Positions 33,679 to 41,743 of a stretch of DNA of 51,087 bases are shown in pieces. A model generated the notes under the pieces. It ran no database searches. It was not told the DNA's origin and saw only the letters and a program-made list of their open reading frames with translations. Made by a program: the position numbers and the translations under genes. The first letter of the stretch is position 1; every line of letters starts with the position of its first letter. Source of the DNA: Clostridiales bacterium (lineage in GTDB: Bacteria > Bacillota > Clostridia > Lachnospirales > Lachnospiraceae); assembly GCA_029100885.1 (NCBI GenBank), contig JAQXPY010000147.1:1-51087 (forward strand). The letters are read 5' to 3'.

Positions 33679-34569
33679 TCAGAAATCTATCTCGCCCTCT
33701 ATCAATACATTGTCATTAGGTTCAAATACGACCTTTTTATATGCATCAATATCCATCTTTACGCCTGTCCAGTCAGAATGAATATCTCCGTTCTGCTTGA
33801 TTATGATATCGTACAGGATCGCATAAGTGATGCCGTCATCACCCTTTTCAATAATAGTCGAGTACGGAAGCGTCTTATGATAGGTCATATGAAGACCCTT
33901 ATACTCAAAATGGAAGCCGTTTCTCATTCGGCAGCCGTCAAGCCCCTTATAGGTAAAATAATGCTTGAGATCCTGAAGCACCGGATCTGCTTCCTGCTCG
34001 TAGAGATTCTCCGGAGTAGTATCGGTATAATCAAATCTGAACTGAACAGGTATTCCGTATTTCACGAAACGATCCGCATATGCCGTAAGCTGCTCCTTTG
34101 GATACTTTTTATACAGCACGCAGTTTACCCTTTTCTTTGCGGCAATACGTGAAAGCACCTCATCCGGTGATTCCTCAACATACTTTACCAGGTGCCTGGA
34201 AATATTAAAGCAGGTCACCTTATCCTTATTTCTCTCGGTAAATGCGATCATATCATCGGCAGAGTAATCCTGCTGAACCGGGAATGTCGTATTGATAAAA
34301 ATCCTGTGAGTATCGGGAATGCAGTCAAGCATCGTCTGAAGCGACTCTAAGTTCGCCATAGGCTCCCCGCCTGTAAATACAAAATCACAATATGGTGTGA
34401 TCGAGTTCATGAGCCTGATGCTCTCACAAATCTTCTCAAGGCTGAAGCCTGTCATATCTCCGTACTCTTCCTTGTTGATACAGAAAGGACAATGATTCTT
34501 GCAGTCATATGGAACAAATACAGTTACTGTTGCTCCGCCTTCTCTGGTTTTATATGGGTATTCTGCCAC
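33679..34569 (-). CDS. Orphan radical SAM protein of unknown function
   Basis: A 296-aa radical SAM protein. The cluster-binding motif CKNHCPFC is at about residues 23-30, followed by the SAM-contacting TGGEP (about 65-69). The remaining residues form a single partial barrel with no added SPASM or TRAM domain; Cys219 in DGCRMRN is one of few later cysteines. The N-terminus GATVTVFVPYDC suggests the cluster lies at the end of a beta strand, as in small activase-like or QueE-like enzymes, but no specific family is recognised. It starts with GTG and GGGGA 9 nt upstream, and is monocistronic between two terminators, with an extended -10 promoter at 34636-34644. Substrate unknown. Confidence 0.85.
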   Translation of the reverse strand: MAEYPYKTREGGATVTVFVPYDCKNHCPFCINKEEYGDMTGFSLEKICESIRLMNSITPYCDFVFTGGEPMANLESLQTMLDCIPDTHRIFINTTFPVQQDYSADDMIAFTERNKDKVTCFNISRHLVKYVEESPDEVLSRIAAKKRVNCVLYKKYPKEQLTAYADRFVKYGIPVQFRFDYTDTTPENLYEQEADPVLQDLKHYFTYKGLDGCRMRNGFHFEYKGLHMTYHKTLPYSTIIEKGDDGITYAILYDIIIKQNGDIHSDWTGVKMDIDAYKKVVFEPNDNVLIEGEIDF

Positions 34570-34635
34570 TTTATTTTTTCCCCTTCAATTAAGAATCTGC
34601 GAATCAGCCTCTTACCGATTGACACATTAATTCAG

Positions 34636-34644
34636 ATTATAACA
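34636..34644 (-). promoter_or_regulatory. Extended -10 promoter of the radical SAM gene
   Basis: The minus strand reads TGTTATAAT: a consensus -10 (34636-34641) plus TGN. The -35 is poor. The start point would be about 60 nt upstream of the GTG start at 34569. This site and the hairpins listed nearby are all I see in the gene-free stretch 34570-34905. Confidence 0.65.
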
Positions 34645-34762
34645 TAAATCCGTCAGAAATAAAGTATTGTTATTCAAATAACAAAACCAATGAATAAGCC
34701 TGACGCAGGCAAAACAGGGGTTTTGACCGTCCGTTTCCTGCACGGACAGGCAGGCTGCATGC

Positions 34763-34793
34763 AAAAAGGAAGAGGCAGTTCCCTGTCTCTTCC
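34763..34793 (-). terminator. Terminator of the rnf operon
   Basis: On the minus strand GGAAGAGaCAG-GGAA-CTGcCTCTTCC (34768-34793) is followed by TTTTTG. It lies about 113 nt after the rnfB stop. Two smaller hairpins follow in the same direction: GTCCGT/ACGGAC (34729-34747) and GCCTG/CAGGC (34698-34710). Confidence 0.8.
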
Positions 34794-34905
34794 CTGTTGT
34801 ACAATTCATACCGGTAATTTATGTCGGTAATTCATTCTGCTGTACGCATCCATGTATCGGCTCGTCTGAGATTCCATTCATGGATATGCGGCGGCGTATT
34901 CTTTC

Positions 34906-35706
34906 TTATTCACCCTTGAACATGTGAATGATCTTCTTAGGGCACTTGCTTGCGCAAAGTCCGCAGCCTACGCACTTGCTGTAGTCGATCTTTGCAACAT
35001 TTCCATCCATGGAGATAGCCTCCTTAGGACATGTCTTTACGCAGAGTGTACATCCGATACAGCCTGTCTTGCAGACATCCATAACAGCCTTGCCCTTGTC
35101 CTTATTTGCACAGTTTACTCTGTACTTTGAAGAAGCCGGCACAAGCTCGATAAGCTTACGAGGGCAGACCTTGATGCAGGCCTGACAGCCTGTACACTTA
35201 GACTCATCAACCTTTGCAACACCGTCAACGATGTGCATTGCATCAAAAGTACATGCCTTAACGCATGATCCGTGACCGAGACAGCCATAGTTGCAGGCCT
35301 TGTCTCCGGATCCGGGAACAGGACCCATGTTGTTGCAGTCGTCCGGACCTGTATAGTTATATCTCTTAGGTGCTGCCTCACAGGTTCCTGCGCACTTTAC
35401 AAATGCTACATTTCTCTCTGCTCCGCCGGCCTCAACTCCCATGATAGCTGCGATAGCATCCCAGCATGGCTTCTGTCCTACAGGACAAACGCTTACAGGA
35501 GCTGTTCCTTCATTGATGGCCTTAGCCGCGCCGTCACAACCAGGGAAGCCGCAGCCTCCGCAGTTATTGCCCGGAAGAGCCTCACGAATCGCAGCCTCTC
35601 TCGGATCTACTTCAACCTTGAACTTCTCACCGAAGATACCAAGTCCGATACCTACGATAATACCGGTCACTGCCACTACAGCAGCAGCAAAAATAATTCC
35701 TGTCAT
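34906..35706 (-). CDS. rnfB: Rnf complex iron-sulfur subunit RnfB
   Basis: RnfB accepts electrons from ferredoxin at the cytoplasmic face of the Rnf ion pump. The 266-aa protein has an N-terminal membrane anchor (about 3-25), the four-Cys CGGCGFPGCDGAAKA motif (plus CPVGQKPC), then ferredoxin-like CX2CX2CX3C sets: CTGCQACIKVCP, CIGCTLCVKTCP and CVGCGLCASKCP, plus a cysteine-rich CNYGCLGHGSC stretch. It is the last gene of rnfCDGEAB, 18 bp after rnfA, with a GGAGAG site. Confidence 0.97.
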   Translation of the reverse strand: MTGIIFAAAVVAVTGIIVGIGLGIFGEKFKVEVDPREAAIREALPGNNCGGCGFPGCDGAAKAINEGTAPVSVCPVGQKPCWDAIAAIMGVEAGGAERNVAFVKCAGTCEAAPKRYNYTGPDDCNNMGPVPGSGDKACNYGCLGHGSCVKACTFDAMHIVDGVAKVDESKCTGCQACIKVCPRKLIELVPASSKYRVNCANKDKGKAVMDVCKTGCIGCTLCVKTCPKEAISMDGNVAKIDYSKCVGCGLCASKCPKKIIHMFKGE

Positions 35707-35724
35707 TTCGCAAACTCTCCTTCC

Positions 35725-36303
35725 TTATGAAATAACTCCGGAGAATCCGAAGAATGCTATTGACATAAGCGCTGCCGAAACGATAACGATCGGAACGCCC
35801 TGGAAACTCTTAGGAACATTGTTTCCTGCTGTATGCTCACGGATACCTGCAAGAAGCACGATAGCAATGAGATAACCTACAGCTGTAGCAAATCCGCATA
35901 CTACAGACTCAATGAAGTTGTAGCCGTTCTGAGCGTTTGTAAGAGCAACACCGAGAACTGCGCAGTTTGTTGTGATCAGAGGAAGGTAAATTCCAAGTGC
36001 GTTGTAAAGTGATACCATGCACTTGTGCATGAACATCTCAACGATCTGAACCAGAGCCGCAATTACAAGAATGAACACGATCGTCTTGAGATATACAAGA
36101 TCGAACGGAACAAGTACAAAATCGTAGATAAGGCTGGCAACGATAGTAGCCATTGTGATAACGAATACTACGGCTCCGCCCATACCTGCTGCAGTCTTAA
36201 CATCGGTCGATACACCGAGGAATGAACAGATACCAAGGAACTGGCTCAATACGACATTGCTTACAAGACATGCGCTGATCGCAATTACTATTAAATTCAT
36301 CAT
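35725..36303 (-). CDS. rnfA: Rnf complex membrane subunit RnfA
   Basis: A 192-aa six-helix membrane subunit. The two half-helix cysteines proposed to hold an intramembrane iron-sulfur cluster with RnfE are visible, in FLGICSFLGVS near residue 26 and in ITTNCAVLG near residue 111. RnfA and RnfE are inverted-topology paralogues that form the electron path and part of the ion channel. The first of two adjacent ATGs is supported by GGAGGGGATCGAT. Spacing to rnfE is 14 bp. Confidence 0.96.
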   Translation of the reverse strand: MMNLIVIAISACLVSNVVLSQFLGICSFLGVSTDVKTAAGMGGAVVFVITMATIVASLIYDFVLVPFDLVYLKTIVFILVIAALVQIVEMFMHKCMVSLYNALGIYLPLITTNCAVLGVALTNAQNGYNFIESVVCGFATAVGYLIAIVLLAGIREHTAGNNVPKSFQGVPIVIVSAALMSIAFFGFSGVIS

Positions 36304-36317
36304 ATCGATCCCCTCCC

Positions 36318-36977
36318 TTACTTAGCAGCTTCTTCACTGTCTGCTGAAGCGCATGAAGCGCAGTTTCCGCTGCAGCTCTTCTTTGCTCTCGGCATCTTAA
36401 GCTTGTTCTGCAGAGCAGTAAGTCCTGCATAAACAAAGAATGCGCCTGGAGCGAGAATGAAGATGGAGCAAGGAACATAGCTTGCAGGCATGATCTGAGC
36501 GCCGAAAATGGTTCCTGCGCCGATAAGCTCTCTTACAGCACCGATCATTATAAGAGCGATGGTGAAGCCGAGACCCATACCGATTCCGTCAAACAGTGAG
36601 ATCACCGGACCGTTCTTCATAGCGAAGGACTCAGCACGGCCGAGAATGATACAGTTAACAACGATAAGAGGAATATATACTCCGAGTGACTCGTACATCG
36701 AAGGTGTAAAGCCTGCCATGAGCATGTCAACGATAGTAACGAGCGACGCTACGATAACGATCTCTGCAGGAAGTCTCAGTCTGTCAGGAATGAGCTTTCT
36801 GAGTGCTGCAATGATCATATTAGAGAAAACAAGAACCGCTGTTGTTGACAGTCCCATTCCCATGCCGTTGATTGCCGATGTGGTAACCGCAAGTGTAGGA
36901 CAGGTACCGAGCACAAGGACAAGCAGAGGGTTTTCTTTCCAGATACCATTATAAATTCTTTCTACATATTTATTCAT
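36318..36977 (-). CDS. rnfE: Rnf complex membrane subunit RnfE
   Basis: A 219-aa membrane subunit paralogous to RnfA, with cysteines in LGTCPTLAV (about residue 25) and VVNCIILGRAE (about residue 106) for the shared cluster. After the last helix it carries an extra C-terminal tail of about 25 residues with CSGNCASC, a CX3CX2C pattern, followed by an acidic end. To my knowledge the tail is not part of the core RnfE fold. The gene has a strong AAAGGGGG site and is followed by rnfA. Confidence 0.95.
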   Translation of the reverse strand: MNKYVERIYNGIWKENPLLVLVLGTCPTLAVTTSAINGMGMGLSTTAVLVFSNMIIAALRKLIPDRLRLPAEIVIVASLVTIVDMLMAGFTPSMYESLGVYIPLIVVNCIILGRAESFAMKNGPVISLFDGIGMGLGFTIALIMIGAVRELIGAGTIFGAQIMPASYVPCSIFILAPGAFFVYAGLTALQNKLKMPRAKKSCSGNCASCASADSEEAAK

Positions 36978-36994
36978 GATGAACCCCCTTTCCC

Positions 36995-37618
36995 TTATTT
37001 AACGTAATTGTTTACAAAATACAGTGCAGCATTTGTGGCCTTTTCTACCGCTCCCGATGTGAAGGAAGCTCCGCTGATGGCATTGAACTGCTTATCTGTA
37101 GCTGTGCCGCTCTTGATCATTTCGATGGAGCCTGTTGCATCCTTGCCCACAAACTGATCTCTGAACGAAGCATCCTTTGCCTTAAGTCCGAGACCTACTG
37201 TCTCATTGATGGTCAGGAAACCGATACCGGTCACCTTTCCGTCATTGGATACGCCTACAGTCATCTTGATGTCTCCGCCGTATCCCTCTCCCGATGTGGA
37301 GATGATCATGTATCCTACTTCACTGCCTGATGCATCCTTAGCGATCATGGCATCATTGATGCTGAGCTTGCCGCTCTTGTTTCCAAGTCCCCAGCCCTCA
37401 ATATCAGCATTTGCAGCTTCTACCGCAGCTGTGAGCTCATCTGTGTTTTCAAAGCTTACTGCCTCAGGATAAACCTCTGCATAAGTTGCATTTGTGGCAG
37501 CGATCTGCGCCTGATTGATAGGCTCAAGTGTGATTGCGTGTACGGCTCCGAGTGCTACACCCGCAATAAGTGTAATAACGAACAGGATAGCCGCATCCTT
37601 TATTATTGTATTTTTCAT
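36995..37618 (-). CDS. rnfG: Rnf complex FMN-bearing subunit RnfG
   Basis: RnfG carries a covalently bound FMN on the outer face. The 207-aa protein has one N-terminal membrane helix (about 10-30) and the FMN-binding domain (about 60-200). The ApbE-type flavinylation motif is AISGASFTSGAV near residue 180, where the Thr of SGASFT is the expected attachment residue; the usual motif is SGATxT, so the Ser is a mild variant. No ApbE gene is in the window. The ATG overlaps the rnfD stop (ATGA). Confidence 0.95.
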   Translation of the reverse strand: MKNTIIKDAAILFVITLIAGVALGAVHAITLEPINQAQIAATNATYAEVYPEAVSFENTDELTAAVEAANADIEGWGLGNKSGKLSINDAMIAKDASGSEVGYMIISTSGEGYGGDIKMTVGVSNDGKVTGIGFLTINETVGLGLKAKDASFRDQFVGKDATGSIEMIKSGTATDKQFNAISGASFTSGAVEKATNAALYFVNNYVK

Positions 37619-38574
37619 TTCTTGCTACCTCCCATTCCGAAAGCCTTAGGAATAGTATAGCGCTCAAAGATAGGAACGAGCAGGTTGCCCAGAAGGATCG
37701 AATACGAAACGCCCTCTGCAGAAGGAGCAAATGTACGGATAACACCTGTCATGATGCCGAGGAAGATACCGTAAAGGATCTGTCCCTTATGGGTCACAGG
37801 ACTTGTTACATAGTCATTTGCCATGAAGCATGCACCGAACAGAACACCGCCGGACATAAGCTGCATAAGAACAAACTGTCCGTTGAAGCCGCTGACAAGA
37901 AGCTCAAATACAGCAAATGTGATCAGATAAGATGCCGGGATCTGTATCGTGATAACATTTCTGTAGAGCATGTATGCGATACCGATAAGAAGGCAGAGAA
38001 CCGAAACCTCACCGATACATCCTGCGGTATTGCCGAGGAACAGATCCGTCATGGTTCCTGTATATGTGCCTGCATTGATCTGTGCCAGAGGAGTTGCGCT
38101 TGTTACAGCATCAAATCCGATCTTCGCACATGAGAAGTCATTCATAAGTCCGGCGAAGGCAATGTGAAGGAATGCTCTTCCTGCGATTGCCGGGTTCATG
38201 AAGTTCTGACCGAGTCCGCCGTAAAGCTGCTTAACAACAACGATAGCAAAAACAGCGCCCACCATAGGAACCCATACAGGAACCTGAGGAGGCATATTGA
38301 GCGACAGGATCATACCTGTTACTACCGCCGAAAGATCGTTGATGGTGATCGGAAGGTGAAGAGCCTTCTCGTAAATATACTCAGATGCCACTGCCGCAGC
38401 AACTGTAGCGATCATGATAACAAGTGAGTAAATGCCGAAATGATAAATACCCCAGAGCGAGATAGGAACCATTGCGATGATAACATCGAGCATCTCTCTG
38501 TGTGTCGTCAGCTTGCTCCTGAAATGAGGCGATGATGACACATTAGGAATCTTTTTGATCTCTGTGTTTTCCAT
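37615..38574 (-). CDS. rnfD: Rnf complex membrane subunit RnfD
   Basis: A 319-aa membrane subunit with about nine helices, paralogous to NqrB. The covalent-FMN site is in VTSATPLAQI (about residue 165), where the Thr of SATP is expected to carry the flavin. The cytoplasmic N-terminus (SSPHFRSKLTTHREMLDVI) and the GQNFMNPAIAGRAFLHIAFA stretch are typical. It overlaps rnfG by 4 bp and follows rnfC by 15 bp. RBS AAGGAGG. Confidence 0.95.
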   Translation of the reverse strand: MENTEIKKIPNVSSSPHFRSKLTTHREMLDVIIAMVPISLWGIYHFGIYSLVIMIATVAAAVASEYIYEKALHLPITINDLSAVVTGMILSLNMPPQVPVWVPMVGAVFAIVVVKQLYGGLGQNFMNPAIAGRAFLHIAFAGLMNDFSCAKIGFDAVTSATPLAQINAGTYTGTMTDLFLGNTAGCIGEVSVLCLLIGIAYMLYRNVITIQIPASYLITFAVFELLVSGFNGQFVLMQLMSGGVLFGACFMANDYVTSPVTHKGQILYGIFLGIMTGVIRTFAPSAEGVSYSILLGNLLVPIFERYTIPKAFGMGGSKK

Positions 38575-38589
38575 TAGTTCATCTCCTCC

Positions 38590-39981
38590 TTACGCTTTCT
38601 TCTCTGCTGCTGCCTTCTCGGCCTCAGCCTTCTTTGCTGCCTCAGCGGCCTGTCTTGCCCTGCGCAGTCCCATGACCTCACGGCGTCCCTGCTTGAAGTA
38701 CTGTGTAAGAGGTCTCTTTGCCGGACAGATATATGAGCAGCTTCCGCACTCGATGCATTCCTGACCGTTGAGGGACTCTAACTTAGCCCAGTCTCTTGCT
38801 TCAACAGCCTTTGCCATAAGCACAGGTGTAAGGAAGATAGGACAGGCGTCGATGCAGCGTCCGCATCTGATACAATGGGTCTGAACCGCCTGTGCCTCGG
38901 AAACCTCATCGTGCTGGAAAGCAAGAAGAGCCGCCGAGTTCTTAACGACCGGAACGTCTGTGCTGAACAGAGCCATTCCCATCATAGGTCCGCCGCAGAT
39001 GATCTTTGCCGGCTCTGTCTTGAAGCCGCCTACCGCCTCCGCGATACGTCCGTAGGAAACACCGAGTCTGATCCTTACGTTTGCAGGCTGTGCAACAGCA
39101 TCTCCGGAAATGGTAATGACCTTCTGCATGATCGGAGTGCTCTTTGCCACAGCATCATAGATAGCCGCAAGAGTAGCAACGTTATCAACAACGCAGCCTG
39201 CATCTGCAGGAAGAACTGCCGAGTTGATGGAACGTCCTGTGCATGCGAAGATAAGCTGACGCTCTCCGCCTTCAGGGTACTTTGTCTTCATGACTGTAAC
39301 GCTGATGCGATCCTCGTCTGCGGTAAGCTTCTGCATTACCTCGATAGCCTCAGGCTTGTTCTCCTCAATGGCGATGATACCCTTTGCATTAGGGAAGAGC
39401 TGAAGACATACCTTCATTCCTCCGATAATACGCTCAGGCTCCTCGATCATGAGTCTGTGGTCGTTCGTAAGCATCGGCTCACACTCTGAACCGTTGGCAA
39501 TAACGAAATCAATGGCATCATCATTCTTTGGAGCGAGCTTGACATGTGTAGGGAATCCGGCACCACCCATACCGATGATACCTGCTTCCTTAACGATGCT
39601 TCTGATCTCTTCCTTTGAAAGCTTGGTGTAGTCCCTTTCCTCACCAACCCCCTCGGCTGTCTCGAACTTACCGTCACTCTCAATGACGATAGCCTGAACA
39701 TACATACCCATGGTAATGAGTCTCTGCTCAATAGCCTTGACTGTACCGGAAACTGAAGATGTGATAACTGCGCCGATAAATCCGCCCGGCTCCGCTATCT
39801 TCTGTCCGGCAAGTACATGGTCTCCAACAGCAACAATTGGCTTTGAAGGAGCTCCGAGTCCCTGGACCATCGGAAATACATAATCTCCGTCGAACTCCGG
39901 GAGCAGCTGAATAGCACACTTCTCGCTGAGTTCCTTGCCCTCATAGGGATGGATGCCGCCTTTAAATGTCGCAAGGCCCAT
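38590..39981 (-). CDS. rnfC: Rnf complex NADH/FMN-binding subunit RnfC
   Basis: RnfC is the cytoplasmic NAD(H)-reacting subunit. The 463-aa protein has the glycine-rich IIGMGGAGFPTHVKLAP (about 150-166) of the NuoF-like fold, an SLBB-like part, and two ferredoxin-type cluster motifs near the C-terminus, CIRCGRCIDACP and CIECGSCSYICP. A short Ala/Lys/Glu-rich coiled tail ends the protein. It is the first gene of the operon, with a strong promoter at 40034-40061 and AAAGGGG site. Confidence 0.97.
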   Translation of the reverse strand: MGLATFKGGIHPYEGKELSEKCAIQLLPEFDGDYVFPMVQGLGAPSKPIVAVGDHVLAGQKIAEPGGFIGAVITSSVSGTVKAIEQRLITMGMYVQAIVIESDGKFETAEGVGEERDYTKLSKEEIRSIVKEAGIIGMGGAGFPTHVKLAPKNDDAIDFVIANGSECEPMLTNDHRLMIEEPERIIGGMKVCLQLFPNAKGIIAIEENKPEAIEVMQKLTADEDRISVTVMKTKYPEGGERQLIFACTGRSINSAVLPADAGCVVDNVATLAAIYDAVAKSTPIMQKVITISGDAVAQPANVRIRLGVSYGRIAEAVGGFKTEPAKIICGGPMMGMALFSTDVPVVKNSAALLAFQHDEVSEAQAVQTHCIRCGRCIDACPIFLTPVLMAKAVEARDWAKLESLNGQECIECGSCSYICPAKRPLTQYFKQGRREVMGLRRARQAAEAAKKAEAEKAAAEKKA

Positions 39982-40033
39982 ATTTTATATCCCCTTTCTT
40001 AAAATAAAGATATTAGATTACATAGTTGTTTTG

Positions 40034-40061
40034 ATTATAACATTAAATACAGCATTTTCAA
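40034..40061 (-). promoter_or_regulatory. rnf operon promoter
   Basis: On the minus strand TTGAAA (40056-40061) and TATAAT (40034-40039) are 16 bp apart, with a TGT extension before the -10. The start point is near 40027, giving a leader of about 46 nt. The -35 lies 30 bp from the edge of the repeat element (40091). Confidence 0.85.
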
Positions 40062-40090
40062 GCAGAAATCTTTTGCATGCAAACTGAATT

Positions 40091-40318
40091 ACCTGTTCAG
40101 GCATCTGCCGCAGGGCGGAAGGAAAAATATGCCGGCATATTTTTCCGGACGCAAAGCGGCAGGGTCTGAGGAGCAGACAGCAGACGCATGAGCAGTCGGA
40201 GCGCGAAGCGTGACGGCTGCGAATGCAGGCTGCGGGATGCCTGAACAGGTCGATGAATGTTTTTTTGCAGACAGCAGACGCATGAGCAGTCGGGCGCGAA
40301 GCGGCACGGCTGCGAATG
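40091..40318. repeat. Structured GC-rich repeat element between rnfC and an aminotransferase gene
   Basis: The gene-free stretch 39982-40405 holds the rnf promoter and this element. Outer arms ACCTGTTCAGGCAT (40091-40104) and its exact complement (40237-40250) enclose about 130 bp, with a further CCGCAG/CTGCGG pair inside. Within lies a 26-bp perfect palindrome (GGAAAAATATGCC and complement, 40121-40146). A 53-bp segment (40173-40225, GCAGACAGCAGACGCATGAG...) is repeated outside the arm at 40267-40318 with one indel and two substitutions. Composition is more GC-rich than the flanks. It looks like an extragenic repeat or a miniature non-coding mobile element; no ORF is convincing. Confidence 0.8.
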
Positions 40319-40405
40319 TTCTAAACTTCAAACACATATTTGCTTGTATACCAAATTCTTCAATGATAAAATATTTTGCTATACCAATGAATAGAGGGAT
40401 GTTTT

Positions 40406-41587
40406 ATGTCAAACGCTTCAATAGCTTCACGCATTGAATTATTAAAAACCGAATCTGCATTTAAGATCCTTGCCAGAGCCAACGAGCTCGAAGCCTCGGG
40501 AAGAAGTATAATACATTGTGAGATCGGACAGCCTGATTTCAAGACTCCGGAAAATATCATCAAGGCCGGTTGTGATGCCATGAACAGCGGTTTCACCGGA
40601 TACACTCCGTCTCCGGGTTTCATTAAGCTTCGCGAAGCCATTGCAGATTTTTACAGTGTAAATAAAAATGTTCCGGCCGAGGCGGATGAGGTCGTTGTTG
40701 TTCCCGGCGGAAAGCCTGTGATGTTTTTCACCACTCAGATGCTGGTCAATCCGGGCGATGAGGTCATCTATCCAGACCCTGGGTTTCCTATATACCACTC
40801 CTGTATAGCCTTTTCCGGCGGCGTTCCGGTTCCTGTTCCCCTGAGGGCAGATAATGATTTCAGATTTGATCTTGAGGTATTCAGGAATTCTATTACTCCG
40901 AAGACCAAGCTTGTTATCCTGAACAGCCCTTCCAATCCTACCGGGGGTGTTTTTTCTAAAGAGGACATCAATGCGATTGCAGACATACTGGGAGATCGTC
41001 CGGATATTTTCATTCTATCGGACGAGATCTATGACAGGCTGGTGTATGATGACGCTGTCGCTCCCTCTATCGCAGCTGTTCCCGGCTTCAAGGATCGAAC
41101 AGTTATTCTGAACGGCTTTTCCAAGGCCTATTCCATGACCGGCTGGAGACTCGGCTACGGCATTATGAACAAAGAGCTTGCAAAAGCAATGGAGCTTCTC
41201 ATGGTCAATTCCAATTCCTGTGCAGCTTCATTTACCCAGATAGCTGCCATTGAGGCGCTGAAGGGTCCTCAGGATTCGGTAGAGTATATGAAAAACGCCT
41301 TTATGGAGAGGAGGGACTGGCTCATCACAGCTCTCAATTCCATTCCGGGAATCTCCTGCTGCATGCCTAAGGGTGCCTTCTATGCTTTCCCGGATATTTC
41401 ATCCTTCGGTCTGTCCAGCTTTGATTTCTGCAACAGACTGCTTGAGGAGGGAGGCGTAGCTGCTTCCTGGGGCTCCTCCTTCGGAGAAAACGGTGAGGGT
41501 CATATCCGGCTGTCATATGCCAACTCCCTTGAAAACCTTAAGGCTGCGGTGGACAGACTGTATGTATTTTCCAGAGGACTCCGGTGA
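40406..41587 (+). CDS. Class I/II PLP-dependent aminotransferase (aspartate aminotransferase-like)
   Basis: A 393-aa fold-type I aminotransferase. Markers are EIGQPDFKTPENI near the N-terminus, YTPSPGFIKLREAIADFY, NSPSNPTGGVFSKEDI, SDEIYDRL, and the PLP Lys in LNGFSKAYSMTGWRLGYG. These fit the AspAT Ib/AraT-like group, but substrate choice (Asp, aromatic, Ala or LL-DAP) cannot be read. AGAGGGAT precedes the ATG. A weak extended -10 TGATAAAAT lies at 40364-40372. It is monocistronic and closed by the terminator at 41632-41690. Confidence 0.88.
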   Translation: MSNASIASRIELLKTESAFKILARANELEASGRSIIHCEIGQPDFKTPENIIKAGCDAMNSGFTGYTPSPGFIKLREAIADFYSVNKNVPAEADEVVVVPGGKPVMFFTTQMLVNPGDEVIYPDPGFPIYHSCIAFSGGVPVPVPLRADNDFRFDLEVFRNSITPKTKLVILNSPSNPTGGVFSKEDINAIADILGDRPDIFILSDEIYDRLVYDDAVAPSIAAVPGFKDRTVILNGFSKAYSMTGWRLGYGIMNKELAKAMELLMVNSNSCAASFTQIAAIEALKGPQDSVEYMKNAFMERRDWLITALNSIPGISCCMPKGAFYAFPDISSFGLSSFDFCNRLLEEGGVAASWGSSFGENGEGHIRLSYANSLENLKAAVDRLYVFSRGLR

Positions 41588-41631
41588 TTCGAAATAATAA
41601 AAGGCGCTGAACCGCTGCATTTCATAATAAT

Positions 41632-41690
41632 AAGACCTGCAAATGCTCCGTATCATTTATCTGTGACTTTGGACATTTACAGGTCTTTTC
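41632..41690. terminator. Bidirectional terminator between two convergent aminotransferase genes
   Basis: AAGACCTGCAAATG (41632-41645) pairs with CATTTACAGGTCTT (41674-41687) with one mismatch, followed by TTTTC on the plus strand and TTATTATT on the minus. It separates the plus aminotransferase from the minus AspAT. Confidence 0.85.
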
Positions 41691-41743
41691 TTATATTCAG
41701 CTTTATTTTTATACGTTATTTTATAAGTTGATATTATGCGTTA

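Noticed and set aside
40091-40318. Insertion sequence remnant
   Set aside because: No transposase fragment is readable in any frame and no target-site duplication is seen; a non-coding repeat element explains it better.
39982-40405. Possible CRISPR or tRNA in the repeat-rich gap
   Set aside because: Only two long direct repeats with no regular spacers are present, and no cloverleaf or GTTCGA T-loop can be drawn.
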